DNA of 64,000 nucleotides. Origin: Immersiella caudata. Lineage: Eukaryota > Ascomycota > Sordariomycetes > Sordariales > Lasiosphaeriaceae. This document shows, piece by piece, positions 12,198 through 22,527 of the stretch. The DNA lies in NCBI GenBank assembly GCA_030512335.1, contig JAULSU010000001.1, positions 3,596,001 to 3,660,000 on the forward strand. Reading direction: 5' to 3'. The position numbers and the translations under genes were made by a program. The notes below the pieces were generated by a model. The model was not told the DNA's origin. It searched no databases and saw only the letters and a list, made by a program, of their open reading frames with translations. Position 1 is the first letter of the stretch. Every line of letters begins with the position of its first letter.

Positions 12198-13020
12198 TTT
12201 GGCGATGATGTGTCTTCAATCCCAATATTGGAATCGCACGCAGGGGAAGGTGACCAAAATACAAGAAGGGTCTGTGTGAGGTGACGCCGCGATGAGTGAG
12301 GAATCGTTGATGTGGATGAGATTGAGAGCCAAAAAAAAGTCGAGAAATAGTGGTAGACTGAATCTTTAGAAAATCCAGGAACGTCGATTATTTTTGTTCA
12401 AGATTTGGAGTCGCGTGTTCACTAGCTCCGTGGTGTGGCCTGAGGGTCCATCGTCCGATGCTGGGTTGAAGTGGTGTGATTTTCTGAGTCGTAGCCAATC
12501 AGCCTCTCTGATTGGCTGCCGAGGACATACAACAAAAACACACAGAACTTACGATGGAAGGCGCGAACGGCCGGGAAGGCGAATGACCGAGTCTGGAACC
12601 ATGTAATGGATACACAACTGCCACCATCGATAACGAAATCTCCCGTGTACAAAGGCTCCGGCCAGAAGAGGGGCCATCTGCTTCGTGCAAAAACGTGTCA
12701 CCTAGACCAACAAATACCTCGAGCTAATTCTAGGTAACAAGAGCTAGCATCAGCTACATTACAAGGGACCTCATCTTACATCTTGCGATACTTAGCATGT
12801 ATTTCAAAAGGTGTCATTTGCATTTGAACAGGCCTTTTCAACGTTAGAGAGGGCCTGATCAACTCTGAGCGATGCCTCTTGCCAGATCAACAGCGCTCGG
12901 CGCACTGGCTAAACGGACCATTTCGTATGGCCGGAGCCTTCGTACCTAGGTTTGCCGACATGGATTCTCCAGCACTGCCACTTCGTCACGGCCGCCAAGT
13001 TCCAGCACTACAAGTCCGAT
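12198..13020. other. Intergenic region
   Basis: This spans the promoter of the protoglobin gene (about 12198-12700) and the 3' flank of the hydrolase gene. No RNA gene, repeat or protein family was recognised. Confidence 0.5.
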
Positions 13021-14232
13021 TTACAACCACCTGTCGAGAAACTCGTGGGCCTTCTTGAATGTCTTTGGCGCCGAGTAATGTACGGTCAAGTCGTGCGCGG
13101 TGTTGTCAGGAACGTAGTATTCGTAGTGAGGCGAGTCCGGGAATACATTTTGCGTCTCAGCGAGGACAGCCTCGCATGCGGCCTTTCCATCCGGACAGAA
13201 AACCACATCCTTCGACCCTACGGTAGTCATCACAGGGGTGGTATGTCCGGGCGACCCTTGGAGAATCCAGGGATTGGTCCCGACCTCGCCGATTGTGCAG
13301 GAGTCGGTATGGGCGAAATCGAAGGCGGCAATGGCTGGGTCGAAAGCACCTCCGTACATGATCGCCGTACGAATGGACTCCTCAGGGAATGTCAGGTACC
13401 CATATGGAACGCCAGGAAATCTTGTCGGGTCGTGAATGGCGGCTGATTTCTATCGGAAATTCTCGTTCACCCAGGTAAAGTTGATGAAATTTGAGAATCC
13501 TGTTAGGACGGCGGCATCGACGTCGTCGGGGTGTACTCGGAGAAGCTAGGTTCCAACTGCTGAGCCGAAAGAGTGGCCGACCTGACAGTGGTTAGTACTG
13601 GCACACGCAGAGTTGGAATGACCATTCCAATCAGGGTTTCTCACATAGGCGATCTTGCTGAACCCTTTGCCAAGAAGGTTGGCCGACGTATTGCCACGGA
13701 CGGTGCTGATGAGTTGGTGAATGATCTCAACATGCATTGGGCCCTGAACAGTGTTGAGCGGATCGGCCGCGCGTGTGCTGAGACCGTGGCCCAGGCGGTC
13801 AATGGCAAGCGTGTGGTAGCCTTGTTTGTTGGCATAGGCGTGCCAGTTGTACTTGTCTCCGAAACCCCAACCTTCCCACATGGAGCCGTTGTAAGTGATC
13901 CCATGGACGAGCAACTGGAGCGTGTCGGAGTTTTTCTTGACCTTCTTGGTAGGTTTGCAGTACAGCCCGTGGATCTTGAAGGTGCCGCTGACTTCTCGCG
14001 TGCCGGTCGTTGGGACCCCCGTCGATGTCGCGGCCAACATGAAAGCTACCGCATCATCGGCGTCGTTTTCATTGGGGGGGTTTCTGAAGACAAAATTCTG
14101 GGCTGTTGCGGAAATTTGGAAGTCGACCGAGGAGCACTGGCTCGGACTTTTGGATCCTGTGAGGAAGGAAGATGCTGCTGCGAAGAAAGCCGCAAGGATG
14201 GCAAGGCGGAAGAGGGATGATAAGCCAAACAT
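13021..14232 (-). pseudogene. Secreted alpha/beta hydrolase gene with two in-frame TAG codons
   Basis: The ATG at 14232 starts a signal peptide (MFGLSSLFRLAILAAFFAAA). An alpha/beta-hydrolase body follows: LLVHGITYNGSMW (oxyanion region), AIDRLGHGLS, and after a 63-nt intron (13644-13582; GTGAGA donor, TACTAAC branch, CAG acceptor) the nucleophile elbow VGHSFGSA. Twelve codons into exon 2 a TAG appears (13548-13546), and a second TAG at 13452-13450. The frame then stays open to the natural stop at 13021. Homologous-looking sequence continues through both stops (DAAVLTGF, GYLTFP, GAFDP), with a plausible catalytic Asp (GSKDVVFC) and His (NTAHDLTVH). No frameshift is present. I checked for introns that could remove the stops and found none that keep the frame. 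It is either a recently inactivated gene or one needing readthrough or editing. Confidence 0.75.
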
Positions 14233-14943
14233 TTTGTCTTCTCTGGCTTCTGTCCGAGGCGCATAGGAAGGTAGGTACGTCTACCAAATAGAAGAGTGGG
14301 AGGTTGTGTATTTATGCATGTCTTACTGCATCCTGCTTGCTTTGCTCCTCCCGCACCCTCGGGCTTGAAGCCGTCTGCTAGTCAGACGTGAGGCCCCCCA
14401 ATTACGGACTCGGAGTCTCAGCCAACAGACCTATACCTGAGGCACTTTGCCTGTGGTCACCACTAGGCCGAAAATAAAGAGATAAAAGAAAAGGGAATAT
14501 ACGTGGTTGGTGGTACACGCCGCAGATCGACATCCAATCCGCTTGGACATGAACTACTAGTCTCTTTCTCCCCGGAATTGCATTTTCTTGGCGCTGTGCA
14601 GTGTGTATCTTTGGGGCCTGGGCCGGGAACGGAATGGTTGCGGTTGTCCAATACTGCTGGATTTCAAGGAGTTGTGCCACCATCTGCGCCGGAACCCCGG
14701 ACTTTCTAACGCGGGGTAAACTTCCGGTCCTGGATAGGGCTAGGAAGGGTGCGGAACTTGGCTTATCATTGGTTGTCTCGAGGACAGCCAATGACTCGAT
14801 GCCCTTGCTGACCGCGGAATGTAACCGATGTGCCTTCTTGCAGCTGCGGCTGACCTCATATATTGGCATGCAGCATGTCTCAGCTTGAGACCAAAAGGCG
14901 GCACGTATCACAGGTCGTTCATGATGCCCCGCGAACATACGGC
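14233..14943. other. Intergenic region between hydrolase and HET genes
   Basis: The stretch holds the hydrolase promoter (an A/T-rich TGTATTTATG lies near 14308) and the 3' flank of the HET gene. No gene was recognised. Confidence 0.45.
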
Positions 14944-17490
14944 CTAGACCAGACGAAAAAGGTCGAGGACGGTCTCCGTAGCTCCCAGATACTCGCCATC
15001 CATGACGCCATAGACATAGCATTCCCCAACCAATTCGTACATCCTCGCATCATCTCCGACTCTTCTCAGAACATATGGCGCACTGAACCCTGGGAAAATA
15101 ACCGCAAGATCTCCAGGCTCAGTCTCGGCTGGTGCCAGACCGACATGCCCACCATGGGTGCGAAACGGCCGCTTGTTCACCCACCGCAGTATGGTTTCGA
15201 GGTATGGCTGTGCCTGAGAAGCCATGCTTTCATCCGCCCCGTGGTTGAATTGATCGCGAACGTTGTGTAGAGCCCTGAGGTAGTAGTCCCTCAGGTCTGG
15301 GCAGTCCTTCGAAACGCGCCTGAGCCTAGAGTCTAGCATGAGCTGATCAGCACAGGCGACACGGCATGCGATATCTTCGTTGATGACGGTCTTGACTTCG
15401 AAGCCGTCGAGTCTCGTGGTTGAAGCAAACGTCCGTATCTCGTCTAGGAACTTCCGTATCGCTGCATAGCTCGCAGAGCGGGAGGACATGGTCGCACCGT
15501 GGAGCAAGCCTTTGTCATTGCTGTATTCGCGGTGATGATCTCGCGGGTACCAGATATCACCGAGACTGCATACTTCGTCAAAGGTAACGCCTAGTAGTGA
15601 TAGGGTGTTGGAGTTGAGTCCCGCCTCTTCAGGATTAGACCAAACTACAACTGGCCTTCCTGATGAGGCATTAAAACGTGGGAGCCACGGCTTTGCTTGG
15701 CCCTGACTGCAAAGGGGTTCGTAAATGGTGGATGAGAAGTCAGGTACCCAGGAAGGGAGATCCGAGAGTTCCTTTTGAGATCTTTGAGACCACGAGAGGA
15801 CATCTCCGAAGCCACTAGAGATGAGGGCGCGCGTTACATCTCGGTAGACATCTCGGACTGACTTGGTATAGTCCGCCTTGATGTACGCTGGCAACGCACA
15901 GCGGTCAGTTTGGCAACGAACATGTTTGCTAATGAATGTGTACGAACCCTTTTCATGTTCTGTTGCAAAACCAAGCAATCCGAAGATCATATCCCGTGGA
16001 TCCGTGGCGCGGGACCCTCGTGGCAGCTCTTTGACGCAAAAGTTGGCCATGGCAACCCGCAAGGAGACGATTCCAGCTGGATAGATGGAAGTGTATATGA
16101 CAAGATGATGCATTTCAGGGAATGAAGGAGATCCCATCGCGAACTCTCGGACCTGGGGCATCGCTCGGAGCAGAACGGCAGCAGGCTCCGAGGCAGAAAT
16201 AATGAACTTTTGAAAACGCTCAAGGAGGATGAGCGCGCCGGAGAGCGTTCGCATCGAGATCGACTTTGGTCCGCACTGGAACCAGAGGTCTTGAGCGAGG
16301 TACGCTTCTTGCAGAACCCAAATGCGCTGCCAGTATGGGTTATTGGAGAAACGCGCGTAGGCAGACACTGGGAAGACGTTGGTGCCGTCTCCGTTGTTGC
16401 CAAAGCAATCTTTTATTCCAGAAAGACAGAGCTGGAGAGTCTTGCTCAGGTCGGGAGAGACTTCGTTCAGTTTCTTGGTTCCGGCTCCGGACTTCTCCCA
16501 GAAGAGGGAGCCGAGATATTCCAGGTTGTCGATGAGGTCCCATTGTCTCAGCTTCGAAGTATCTGGCCGTGGGTTGAGCTCCAAAGGCCCGAGCCAGGCA
16601 ATCACTTTGCTGGCCCGTCTGAAGATGTCGCCCATGTGCTGGACAACATGAGATTTCTCCTCCTCATCGGTCTGGTCGATGCAGATGGCGTCTGCCCAGA
16701 GGTAGGACAGATTGTCTTGGGAGAAATGACTCAGTGCGGTGAACAAGTTGTTTTGAATGTAGTACTTGTCATCGTTGACGAGGATGATGTTATCAGGGGC
16801 ATCGGTGCCCCAGACGTAAGAGAACGCGATGAAGTCAGGGTGAGACTTCCAACTGAAAGTTTCGAGCGAGTAACTGACAATTGTCGAAACATTCGGGGCT
16901 CCATGCGTCGGAGTTGTGGCTCGTAGGAGTTTGATTCTTGTCAACTCATCATCGACAACCAAGCGCGTCTCGATAATGTCGTCACCAGATTCAATAAGGA
17001 TGTCTTTTCCTCCCTTTGATGAACACTTTAAGAGGTCGGGATTTGCGCAGTAGTAAACCGGGGCCGCGAAAACTTGTTCTCCTGAGGCACCGAAACCTGA
17101 GCTACTACACGGGTGTTGCTTCCTCCACCCGCGGAACTTGGGTTCGTGGGACAGAATCTGTGCCTGGGACAGCGACGGGAATGGCGTATCCATGAATACT
17201 TGTCCTCGCCTAGACCGCTGTGGTTGGCTTATGGTTTCCACTTGCTGCGGGCGTTGCATTGCCAGGTCCTGGAGTATGCCGTCGTAGGACTGTGACACGG
17301 CCATCGCCGGAAACGGTGTATCCATGAAGACTTGTCGCCGTCGTTTGGGCTGTTCTAGCTCGAGCTGGTCTATGATCTCCTTCTGTCGCTTGCGTTGAAG
17401 TGCCTGGGCATGGAAAATTGACAGCTCACGCTGGGGGTTGGTTGTGTCTTCATCAAAACCCGCATCGCTGCCGTGTGTGTCGTTGGCCAT
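14944..17490 (-). CDS. HET-domain (heterokaryon incompatibility) protein, 848 aa
   Basis: This is a single-exon ORF. The start is placed at ATG 17490, which has a near-ideal context (ACCATGG); nothing upstream in frame begins with ATG. The HET domain occupies roughly residues 205-370 and shows the family blocks FIAFSYVWGT, LSYLWADAICIDQ, QHMGDIFRRASKVIAWLGP and, further on, NPYWQRIWVLQE. A later ATDPRDMIFGLLG block and the C-terminal half match the long HET-6-type architecture. HET proteins trigger cell death or growth arrest on non-self recognition between hyphae. The N-terminal region carries two copies of QVFMDTPFP, at about residues 53 and 97, each preceded by basic residues. This repeated motif is not part of the HET domain. 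No membrane segment is seen. Confidence 0.88.
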   Translation of the reverse strand: MANDTHGSDAGFDEDTTNPQRELSIFHAQALQRKRQKEIIDQLELEQPKRRRQVFMDTPFPAMAVSQSYDGILQDLAMQRPQQVETISQPQRSRRGQVFMDTPFPSLSQAQILSHEPKFRGWRKQHPCSSSGFGASGEQVFAAPVYYCANPDLLKCSSKGGKDILIESGDDIIETRLVVDDELTRIKLLRATTPTHGAPNVSTIVSYSLETFSWKSHPDFIAFSYVWGTDAPDNIILVNDDKYYIQNNLFTALSHFSQDNLSYLWADAICIDQTDEEEKSHVVQHMGDIFRRASKVIAWLGPLELNPRPDTSKLRQWDLIDNLEYLGSLFWEKSGAGTKKLNEVSPDLSKTLQLCLSGIKDCFGNNGDGTNVFPVSAYARFSNNPYWQRIWVLQEAYLAQDLWFQCGPKSISMRTLSGALILLERFQKFIISASEPAAVLLRAMPQVREFAMGSPSFPEMHHLVIYTSIYPAGIVSLRVAMANFCVKELPRGSRATDPRDMIFGLLGFATEHEKGSYTFISKHVRCQTDRCALPAYIKADYTKSVRDVYRDVTRALISSGFGDVLSWSQRSQKELSDLPSWVPDFSSTIYEPLCSQGQAKPWLPRFNASSGRPVVVWSNPEEAGLNSNTLSLLGVTFDEVCSLGDIWYPRDHHREYSNDKGLLHGATMSSRSASYAAIRKFLDEIRTFASTTRLDGFEVKTVINEDIACRVACADQLMLDSRLRRVSKDCPDLRDYYLRALHNVRDQFNHGADESMASQAQPYLETILRWVNKRPFRTHGGHVGLAPAETEPGDLAVIFPGFSAPYVLRRVGDDARMYELVGECYVYGVMDGEYLGATETVLDLFRLV

Positions 17491-18945
17491 GGTGCTCGGG
17501 AACTTGAAGAACAATAGAAATCTGATTTCTTTGTTTGAGAAACAATAAAACTCTTACACTGGTAGGAGATGATAGATACCCAGGAAAATACCAGGTAGAT
17601 AAGTGAAATCAACGATGCGCCGCAGCATGATGATCAGGAGACTTGGGGGCCCGTCTCGAAACCTCGGTCGAGTGAAAAGTGCCTATTGGTCGCAACTCAT
17701 AGGAGATGGAACCAATGATGAGGTCAATCGCTAATCCGAGATGTTGCATCATGCGGCTTTTAAGATTCGTAAGCCGCTTGCCCAATTGTTTTGAGTTCTT
17801 CTCGGTGTGCTGCGCATGGTGGTGTCTTGGGGCGACGTCAACGAGTGGGTTCGCTTTTGACTGGGGCTGTGGTTTCCTGGTGTAACATTTAATTGAGATG
17901 GTGTCGATGCCAGGGCAGACGCGCTTCCAGGCAATGTGGCCTTGCCTGTGATATTAATCATTTGTGACGGTCGGGTGTGTCATTGCTGCTGGCAGTTCCC
18001 CGTAAGAAAGTGGTCAAGGTTGGTTGGGATTTGGCAGGTACGAGCATCAAATTGGATGCCTCTGATTGGTCAAGTTGGGAAGCCAGAGGCAAGGCCTTCT
18101 CTCGCCAGCGGCGACGGAGACACACGATTCCAGTGGGCATACTTGCACACAAAACATCGTGCACTGCATTAATTTTTTTTCCTTCACAACGGCCATCTGC
18201 CCGTCCTTGACGCGCGTCCGTTGTTTGGCGGCCCCAGACTTTGGGCTCGATCCAATGCTGCACCGGGGCCCACTGCGAATCTCTCGCGGATGACGAAGCC
18301 AATGAGAAAAGAGCAGCAGATGAAGCGGGAAGCGCGGGAAAGGGGAATCAAAACAATGCAGGCACGACCTAGACTCTCAGCTTGACGCAAGGGCAGGCCC
18401 ATCGCCTCTCGTCCAGGCAATTGATGGCCGCTGAGCGTCGCATCCATGCCCCCAAGCTAGACCCCGACGGTTGCTCCCGCAGCGAGGCGTTGGCGCGCCC
18501 TGGGGAGCTGACCAACTGGAGCGCTTCGGGATATTAGCGAAAAAAGCTGAATTATGCCTTGGATTCACCCAACCCACCGGATTGGCTCCTCGGGCCCTAT
18601 CACGGGGCGCCAAGGATACCTGGTGACAACCGCCATCCGCTATTGGGGAAGTCCATTAACTATCAAAACAACAGACTCAGGTCCTAGGGCAACACGGCCA
18701 GACCAGGCCAAAACGAAAAAAATAATAATATTAAGATGAGATGCCCTCGGTGCCTCGCTCGGAGCGCGCAATCAGGGGATTCCCTTGATGCATCTCTTAG
18801 CACGCACCTTCCTTCCGTTGACCACAACCCGCGACGAACCTGGATTCCAGCACCTTTGGATCGCCGTTCCACCTCCCTCCAGCACGCGTCTGCAGCCATC
18901 CCGAAAAGCCAATGACAGCGCGGTAAAGGACCCCCACCACATAAC
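17491..18945. other. Intergenic region upstream of the HET gene
   Basis: No protein family or RNA gene was recognised. A short A-run (AAAAAAATAATAATATTAA-like) lies around 18716-18735. The region near 17500-17600 is A/T-rich and is presumably the HET promoter and leader. Confidence 0.4.
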
Positions 18946-19272
18946 ATGTCCCGAAATGGACTGAAATCCTGCGAGACCATACTGCTCTTGGTGCTGCATC
19001 ATCCCGCCGGGGCGCTCGGACTGCCCGTTGAACTGCTCCGCCGAGACGACGACCTCCCGGCCCGGGCAACGGCGCTCAATGTGTTTGCCGCCCTCTTCAC
19101 GATTTTGATGCTCGTCATCATCTCGGTGTGGTTGATCTTCCGATTTGTGCGGCAGACCCTGGCCAACGTGTCGGCCACGGTTACTGGAAGTACCACAAGC
19201 TCGTCGGCGACGAGCACGAGCGAATCGTATGCTGATTCTGTCTTTCCTGACCACCATGGACAAAAATTCTGA
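18946..19272 (+). CDS. Possible small single-pass membrane protein (108 aa)
   Basis: The ORF starts with ATG and encodes about 108 residues. Residues about 44-67 form a convincing transmembrane helix (NVFAALFTILMLVIISVWLI), followed by RFVRQ and a Ser/Thr-rich tail (VTGSTTSSSATSTSESYADS). This arrangement is common in short fungal membrane proteins, but no family is recognised. The N-terminal 40 residues look less protein-like and may belong to a wrongly chosen start or an unresolved exon. The opposite strand also carries an open frame, so a chance ORF cannot be excluded. Confidence 0.3.
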   Translation: MSRNGLKSCETILLLVLHHPAGALGLPVELLRRDDDLPARATALNVFAALFTILMLVIISVWLIFRFVRQTLANVSATVTGSTTSSSATSTSESYADSVFPDHHGQKF

Positions 19273-20094
19273 CATATTTTCAGGGACCATGTGTGGAGGA
19301 CAGCCACGCATGGGTTCACGGTCAACAAGGAAGGGCGGCGGGTGACCGGTGAGGTGCGTCGGCCAAGGGGGTAATCATTTTCGCGGGGGGGTAATCTTCA
19401 CTTCATGTTGTTACGAAGCCAATGACTGTGACGAGTTTGAAAGCATTCAGCATGGCATGAGCAAGCGTATTCATAGAGGGCATGTTTTTCTGGCTTATAT
19501 TTGTATTTTTGTGCGCTCCTTGGGTTGGGCTCTTTTTGTTTTAATGTTGGGTTGGGAAAATGCAGAGGCAATGGCGGGTAGTCTAAAGCGTTGATAATGT
19601 GATGTTGGTTTGAGATGCTGCGATGTCATGAGCACCCAGACCTACTACCCAGCTTCACCAAGAGCCTGGGGATATGTCATAGATCCAACAGCACGACCTT
19701 GTCTTTCAGCGATCTCCGGTCTCGGTCCCGCCACATTCCAAAGTTTTCTTTTCTTTTCGAGCCGATGGGCAGATTGTAGTGGTAAACTCTCGGTGCCACA
19801 ATGATTTAGGTAGGTACCTAGCCTGCATCGTCCTGCGGATGCCACAATTCTTCCGAGTCAGTCTATTTTACATCTTGAGCAAATCCCTTAAACCGATATG
19901 ACCAGCGTTATTAGGTAGCACTGCAAAGTGGACTCGCTTGGTGTTTACAAGATTTTTCAAATGCTAATTACCCCTTTTAGAATAAACACTAGGCATTTTG
20001 GAATGCAAAACAAGGTCGCTTATCATACAGTCGATGCAGATACGTTTTCGCTGAAGGCATTCGCAAATCTGCGCAACATGTCCTCTTGAGGGCC
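19273..20094. other. Intergenic region 3' of the rhodopsin gene
   Basis: No gene was recognised. It presumably contains the 3' untranslated region of the rhodopsin gene, with an A/T-rich stretch at about 19960-20000. Confidence 0.4.
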
Positions 20095-21003
20095 TCAAAC
20101 GCTGTGTACAGCCTCCTCTTGTTCAACGGTGTTGACACTCACAGCGTTGGGATTCTCATCCCCCGAGCTCAGCTGGTTCCTGTAGTTCAAATTCTCAGCC
20201 ATCGACCGTCCACCACCCGCCAAGGGCCTTGCATCCCTGACGCCGAAGGCTAGCATCTCCGGTGCTACACCCCTTTGTCCTTCCAAAAGCACTGCAGCGA
20301 AGACGACCTTGGCGAAAATATCCAGCACGCCATAAAAGACTGCCTCCGAATCGGGATGGATGACATTCCCGCCCTCAGCCAGCCCCCACGCCACAGGATA
20401 TAACATCCAAATGAAAACCAAAATCGATGCAGAGCTCGTATAAGTCTTCCTCACCGGACCCCCAACCGCGCAAGCCAACCTCCTCCCATCCCACAACACC
20501 TGCCAAAAGACGAACAGCAACGCAGACACCCCAAACGTGGCAAATCCCCACTTGTACGACGTCGGAACCAGCGCACCGATGAGTCCACAGGCGATAGCAA
20601 CCCAGGAAGCGCCTATAGCTCCAACGATCAACGCCACCGGTACTCGCGCCGTGAGGAGCAACGCCGAGAGCAGCAGCGGTGCTGTGACGATCCACTCGAT
20701 GTACCGAGCGTAAAACACTTCGCGCGTTCCAGAGCGGCGGAACTCAGTGATGACAGGCGTTTGGCCGAGGTTGGAGCCCATGGCAAAATTGGCGATGCAA
20801 GAAATAAAGGTTGCGCCAGCTAGGAGGTTGTGGAATATACGGTGGGAGGCTGGCGCCGGGAGGGAGAGGAGCCAGATGACGAGGGTGGCGGCGCCCATGA
20901 TAGCACACACGGTAAAGTAGAGGTCGGAGCCATGGGAGGTGATGGCTATGGTGGCTTGGGGTGCGATGCCTGCATTGGCGTCGATGGCGTGGTTGCCAGA
21001 CAT
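20095..21003 (-). CDS. Microbial (type I) rhodopsin with Glu counterion, 302 aa
   Basis: The intronless ORF begins at ATG 21003 and has seven hydrophobic helices. Helix C reads ARYIEWIVTAPLLLSALLL, aligning with bacteriorhodopsin RYADWLFTTPLLLLDL. The counterion position (Asp85) is therefore Glu103, Thr89 is kept (Thr107), and the cytoplasmic proton-donor position (Asp96) is Ala114. Helix F has the retinal-pocket pattern WMLYPVAW (W199, Y202, P203, W206). Helix G reads VLDIFAKVVF, giving Asp228 and the retinal Schiff-base Lys232. The Lys separates it from the retinal-free opsin-related proteins such as YRO2. It likely sits in the plasma membrane and binds retinal. Loss of the donor favours a slow, sensory-type photocycle over fast pumping, which is inference. 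The 5' leader carries a four-copy 8-bp repeat. Confidence 0.9.
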   Translation of the reverse strand: MSGNHAIDANAGIAPQATIAITSHGSDLYFTVCAIMGAATLVIWLLSLPAPASHRIFHNLLAGATFISCIANFAMGSNLGQTPVITEFRRSGTREVFYARYIEWIVTAPLLLSALLLTARVPVALIVGAIGASWVAIACGLIGALVPTSYKWGFATFGVSALLFVFWQVLWDGRRLACAVGGPVRKTYTSSASILVFIWMLYPVAWGLAEGGNVIHPDSEAVFYGVLDIFAKVVFAAVLLEGQRGVAPEMLAFGVRDARPLAGGGRSMAENLNYRNQLSSGDENPNAVSVNTVEQEEAVHSV

Positions 21004-22527
21004 GTTGGCTGTTGCTTTGAAGGGATTCAGGGGCTCAGGGGCTCAGGGGCTCAGGGGCTGACCCTAGGGTGATGATTTGAGCTTCGGGCTCGGGGATGGT
21101 TCGATGATGGTGACTTGGGCAAAACAATGGAAGGAGGAGCCTGTGAAGTAAGTGGTCCCTTCTTTGTATTTTGCTGTTTGGGCGATGACGGATCTTTTGG
21201 TCGTTGGGAGCTAATGCGATGGTTCAGACTAACAACCCGTTGCACCGGTGCCCGCTCGAAAGGGTGGTACTATTTCTGCAGCATTGTCCACCGCGAAGAC
21301 TAGCCGACCTTGATGATTGGCTACGAAGCGTCTTCATAAGGTTTTGTCGGCAACGGTAGTGCTTGCTCGGACGGGGCTAGCGCGGAATTCGGCGCCAGAT
21401 TCACGCCGTAGAGAGCGAAGGGCTACTGCAAATTGTGGTTGCTGGAATGATCTGAGCTCAAAAGAGATGGAAGTCCGTCCGGACCCCTCCACATTCGGCT
21501 GTTCCTGGATCTTGTGGGTTGGAACATGTCGAAAAGTCCATGAGCGCCAACATGGATGGTCGCTGGCATGCTAGTCTCCTCAAAGTCAATCCGAGGTTCT
21601 GGCGCACACGTGTCCAAGGTGAGAGATACTTGAATGCGATCTTAGCGGCTTGTTGTCGTCATTCTGACTACCTGCTCTGCGTCGATGTCGGCGATGTGAA
21701 GCCAAAAGTATATCGTCGAAGCCTGGTCTTCCGAGCGATTCTTTCTGCATGACCCAAACGATGCCTCGGATGGCAGAGACCCAAGGCGAGGCTCGCCCAT
21801 GTGACCTAGGACCCCTTTCCGACCGCCCCCCCCCCTTCTAGGGACACAACTGCCTGTTATTCAGATCCCACAGAAACAAAACACCATGATTCCATCGACC
21901 CTCAAAAGATTGTCAAGTCCCAGATGACCAGGGTCAACCCGTTGTTACATAGACACTGTTGACATGACCGGCGCTTGATGCAAAGTGCCTTAATCAGCGC
22001 AGACGCAGGTTCGAATACGACGTCAATTTAAACCCTTTCGGCTCCCTGAGCAAGCGAGTGGTGATCAGGGTCTGGCGCTTCGCAGGGTGCCTTGCGAATA
22101 TCAAGGCGCATGACGTCTACCGGCTGAACTCGAATGCGGTGACAGCTAGGGCCAGACCACGCATTGCGTTCCCGGTTATCAGGGGAAATGCGGAGTTTCG
22201 CTTGTTTGCAACAGCGAGAGCCGGGTTGGAGCGCTGTGCCGCACGTATTTCGATATTGCTGCCAATATCGAAGCAATCCCACAGTGGTCCGAAATGGCCG
22301 CTCTTGCCCGGAATTTTGAAGCTCTCGCATCAAGGAATGAACAGCCACGGCCGGACCCTTACGACGCGCCTGCCCAGATTCCAGAGGATGTGACAAGAAT
22401 GGTCATCCTCGCGCTTCGCATTCCAACATCCGACTTTCCTTGACTCGAAATATACCCTCATTTTCAAAGTTGATCTGCGCATCTTTTTTTTTTTTGTCAA
22501 CATAGTTATACTGAAAATAGTTCCAGC
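21004..22527. other. Divergent intergenic region between the rhodopsin and GH16 genes
   Basis: This 1.5 kb separates two divergently transcribed genes and should contain both promoters. No ORF of recognisable family was found. A tandem GGGGCTCA array lies next to the rhodopsin start, a C-run lies at about 21827-21835 and a T-run at about 22484-22494 before the GH16 start. Confidence 0.5.
21030..21060. repeat. GGGGCTCA tandem repeat in the rhodopsin leader
   Basis: Three perfect copies and one partial copy of the 8-bp unit GGGGCTCA lie 27-57 bases upstream of the rhodopsin ATG. They could be a slippage product or affect the 5' leader of the transcript. Confidence 0.8.

Noticed and set aside
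13500..13600. Introns that could remove the two TAG codons of the hydrolase gene
   Set aside because: The candidate GT...CAG at about 13572-13515 would delete conserved hydrolase sequence and has its branch site too close to the acceptor. The candidate around the second stop is 50 nt and would shift the frame.
18772..19311. 179-codon minus-strand frame opposite the possible small membrane protein
   Set aside because: Arg/Gly/Glu-rich without hydrophobic core or family features; more likely an antisense shadow.
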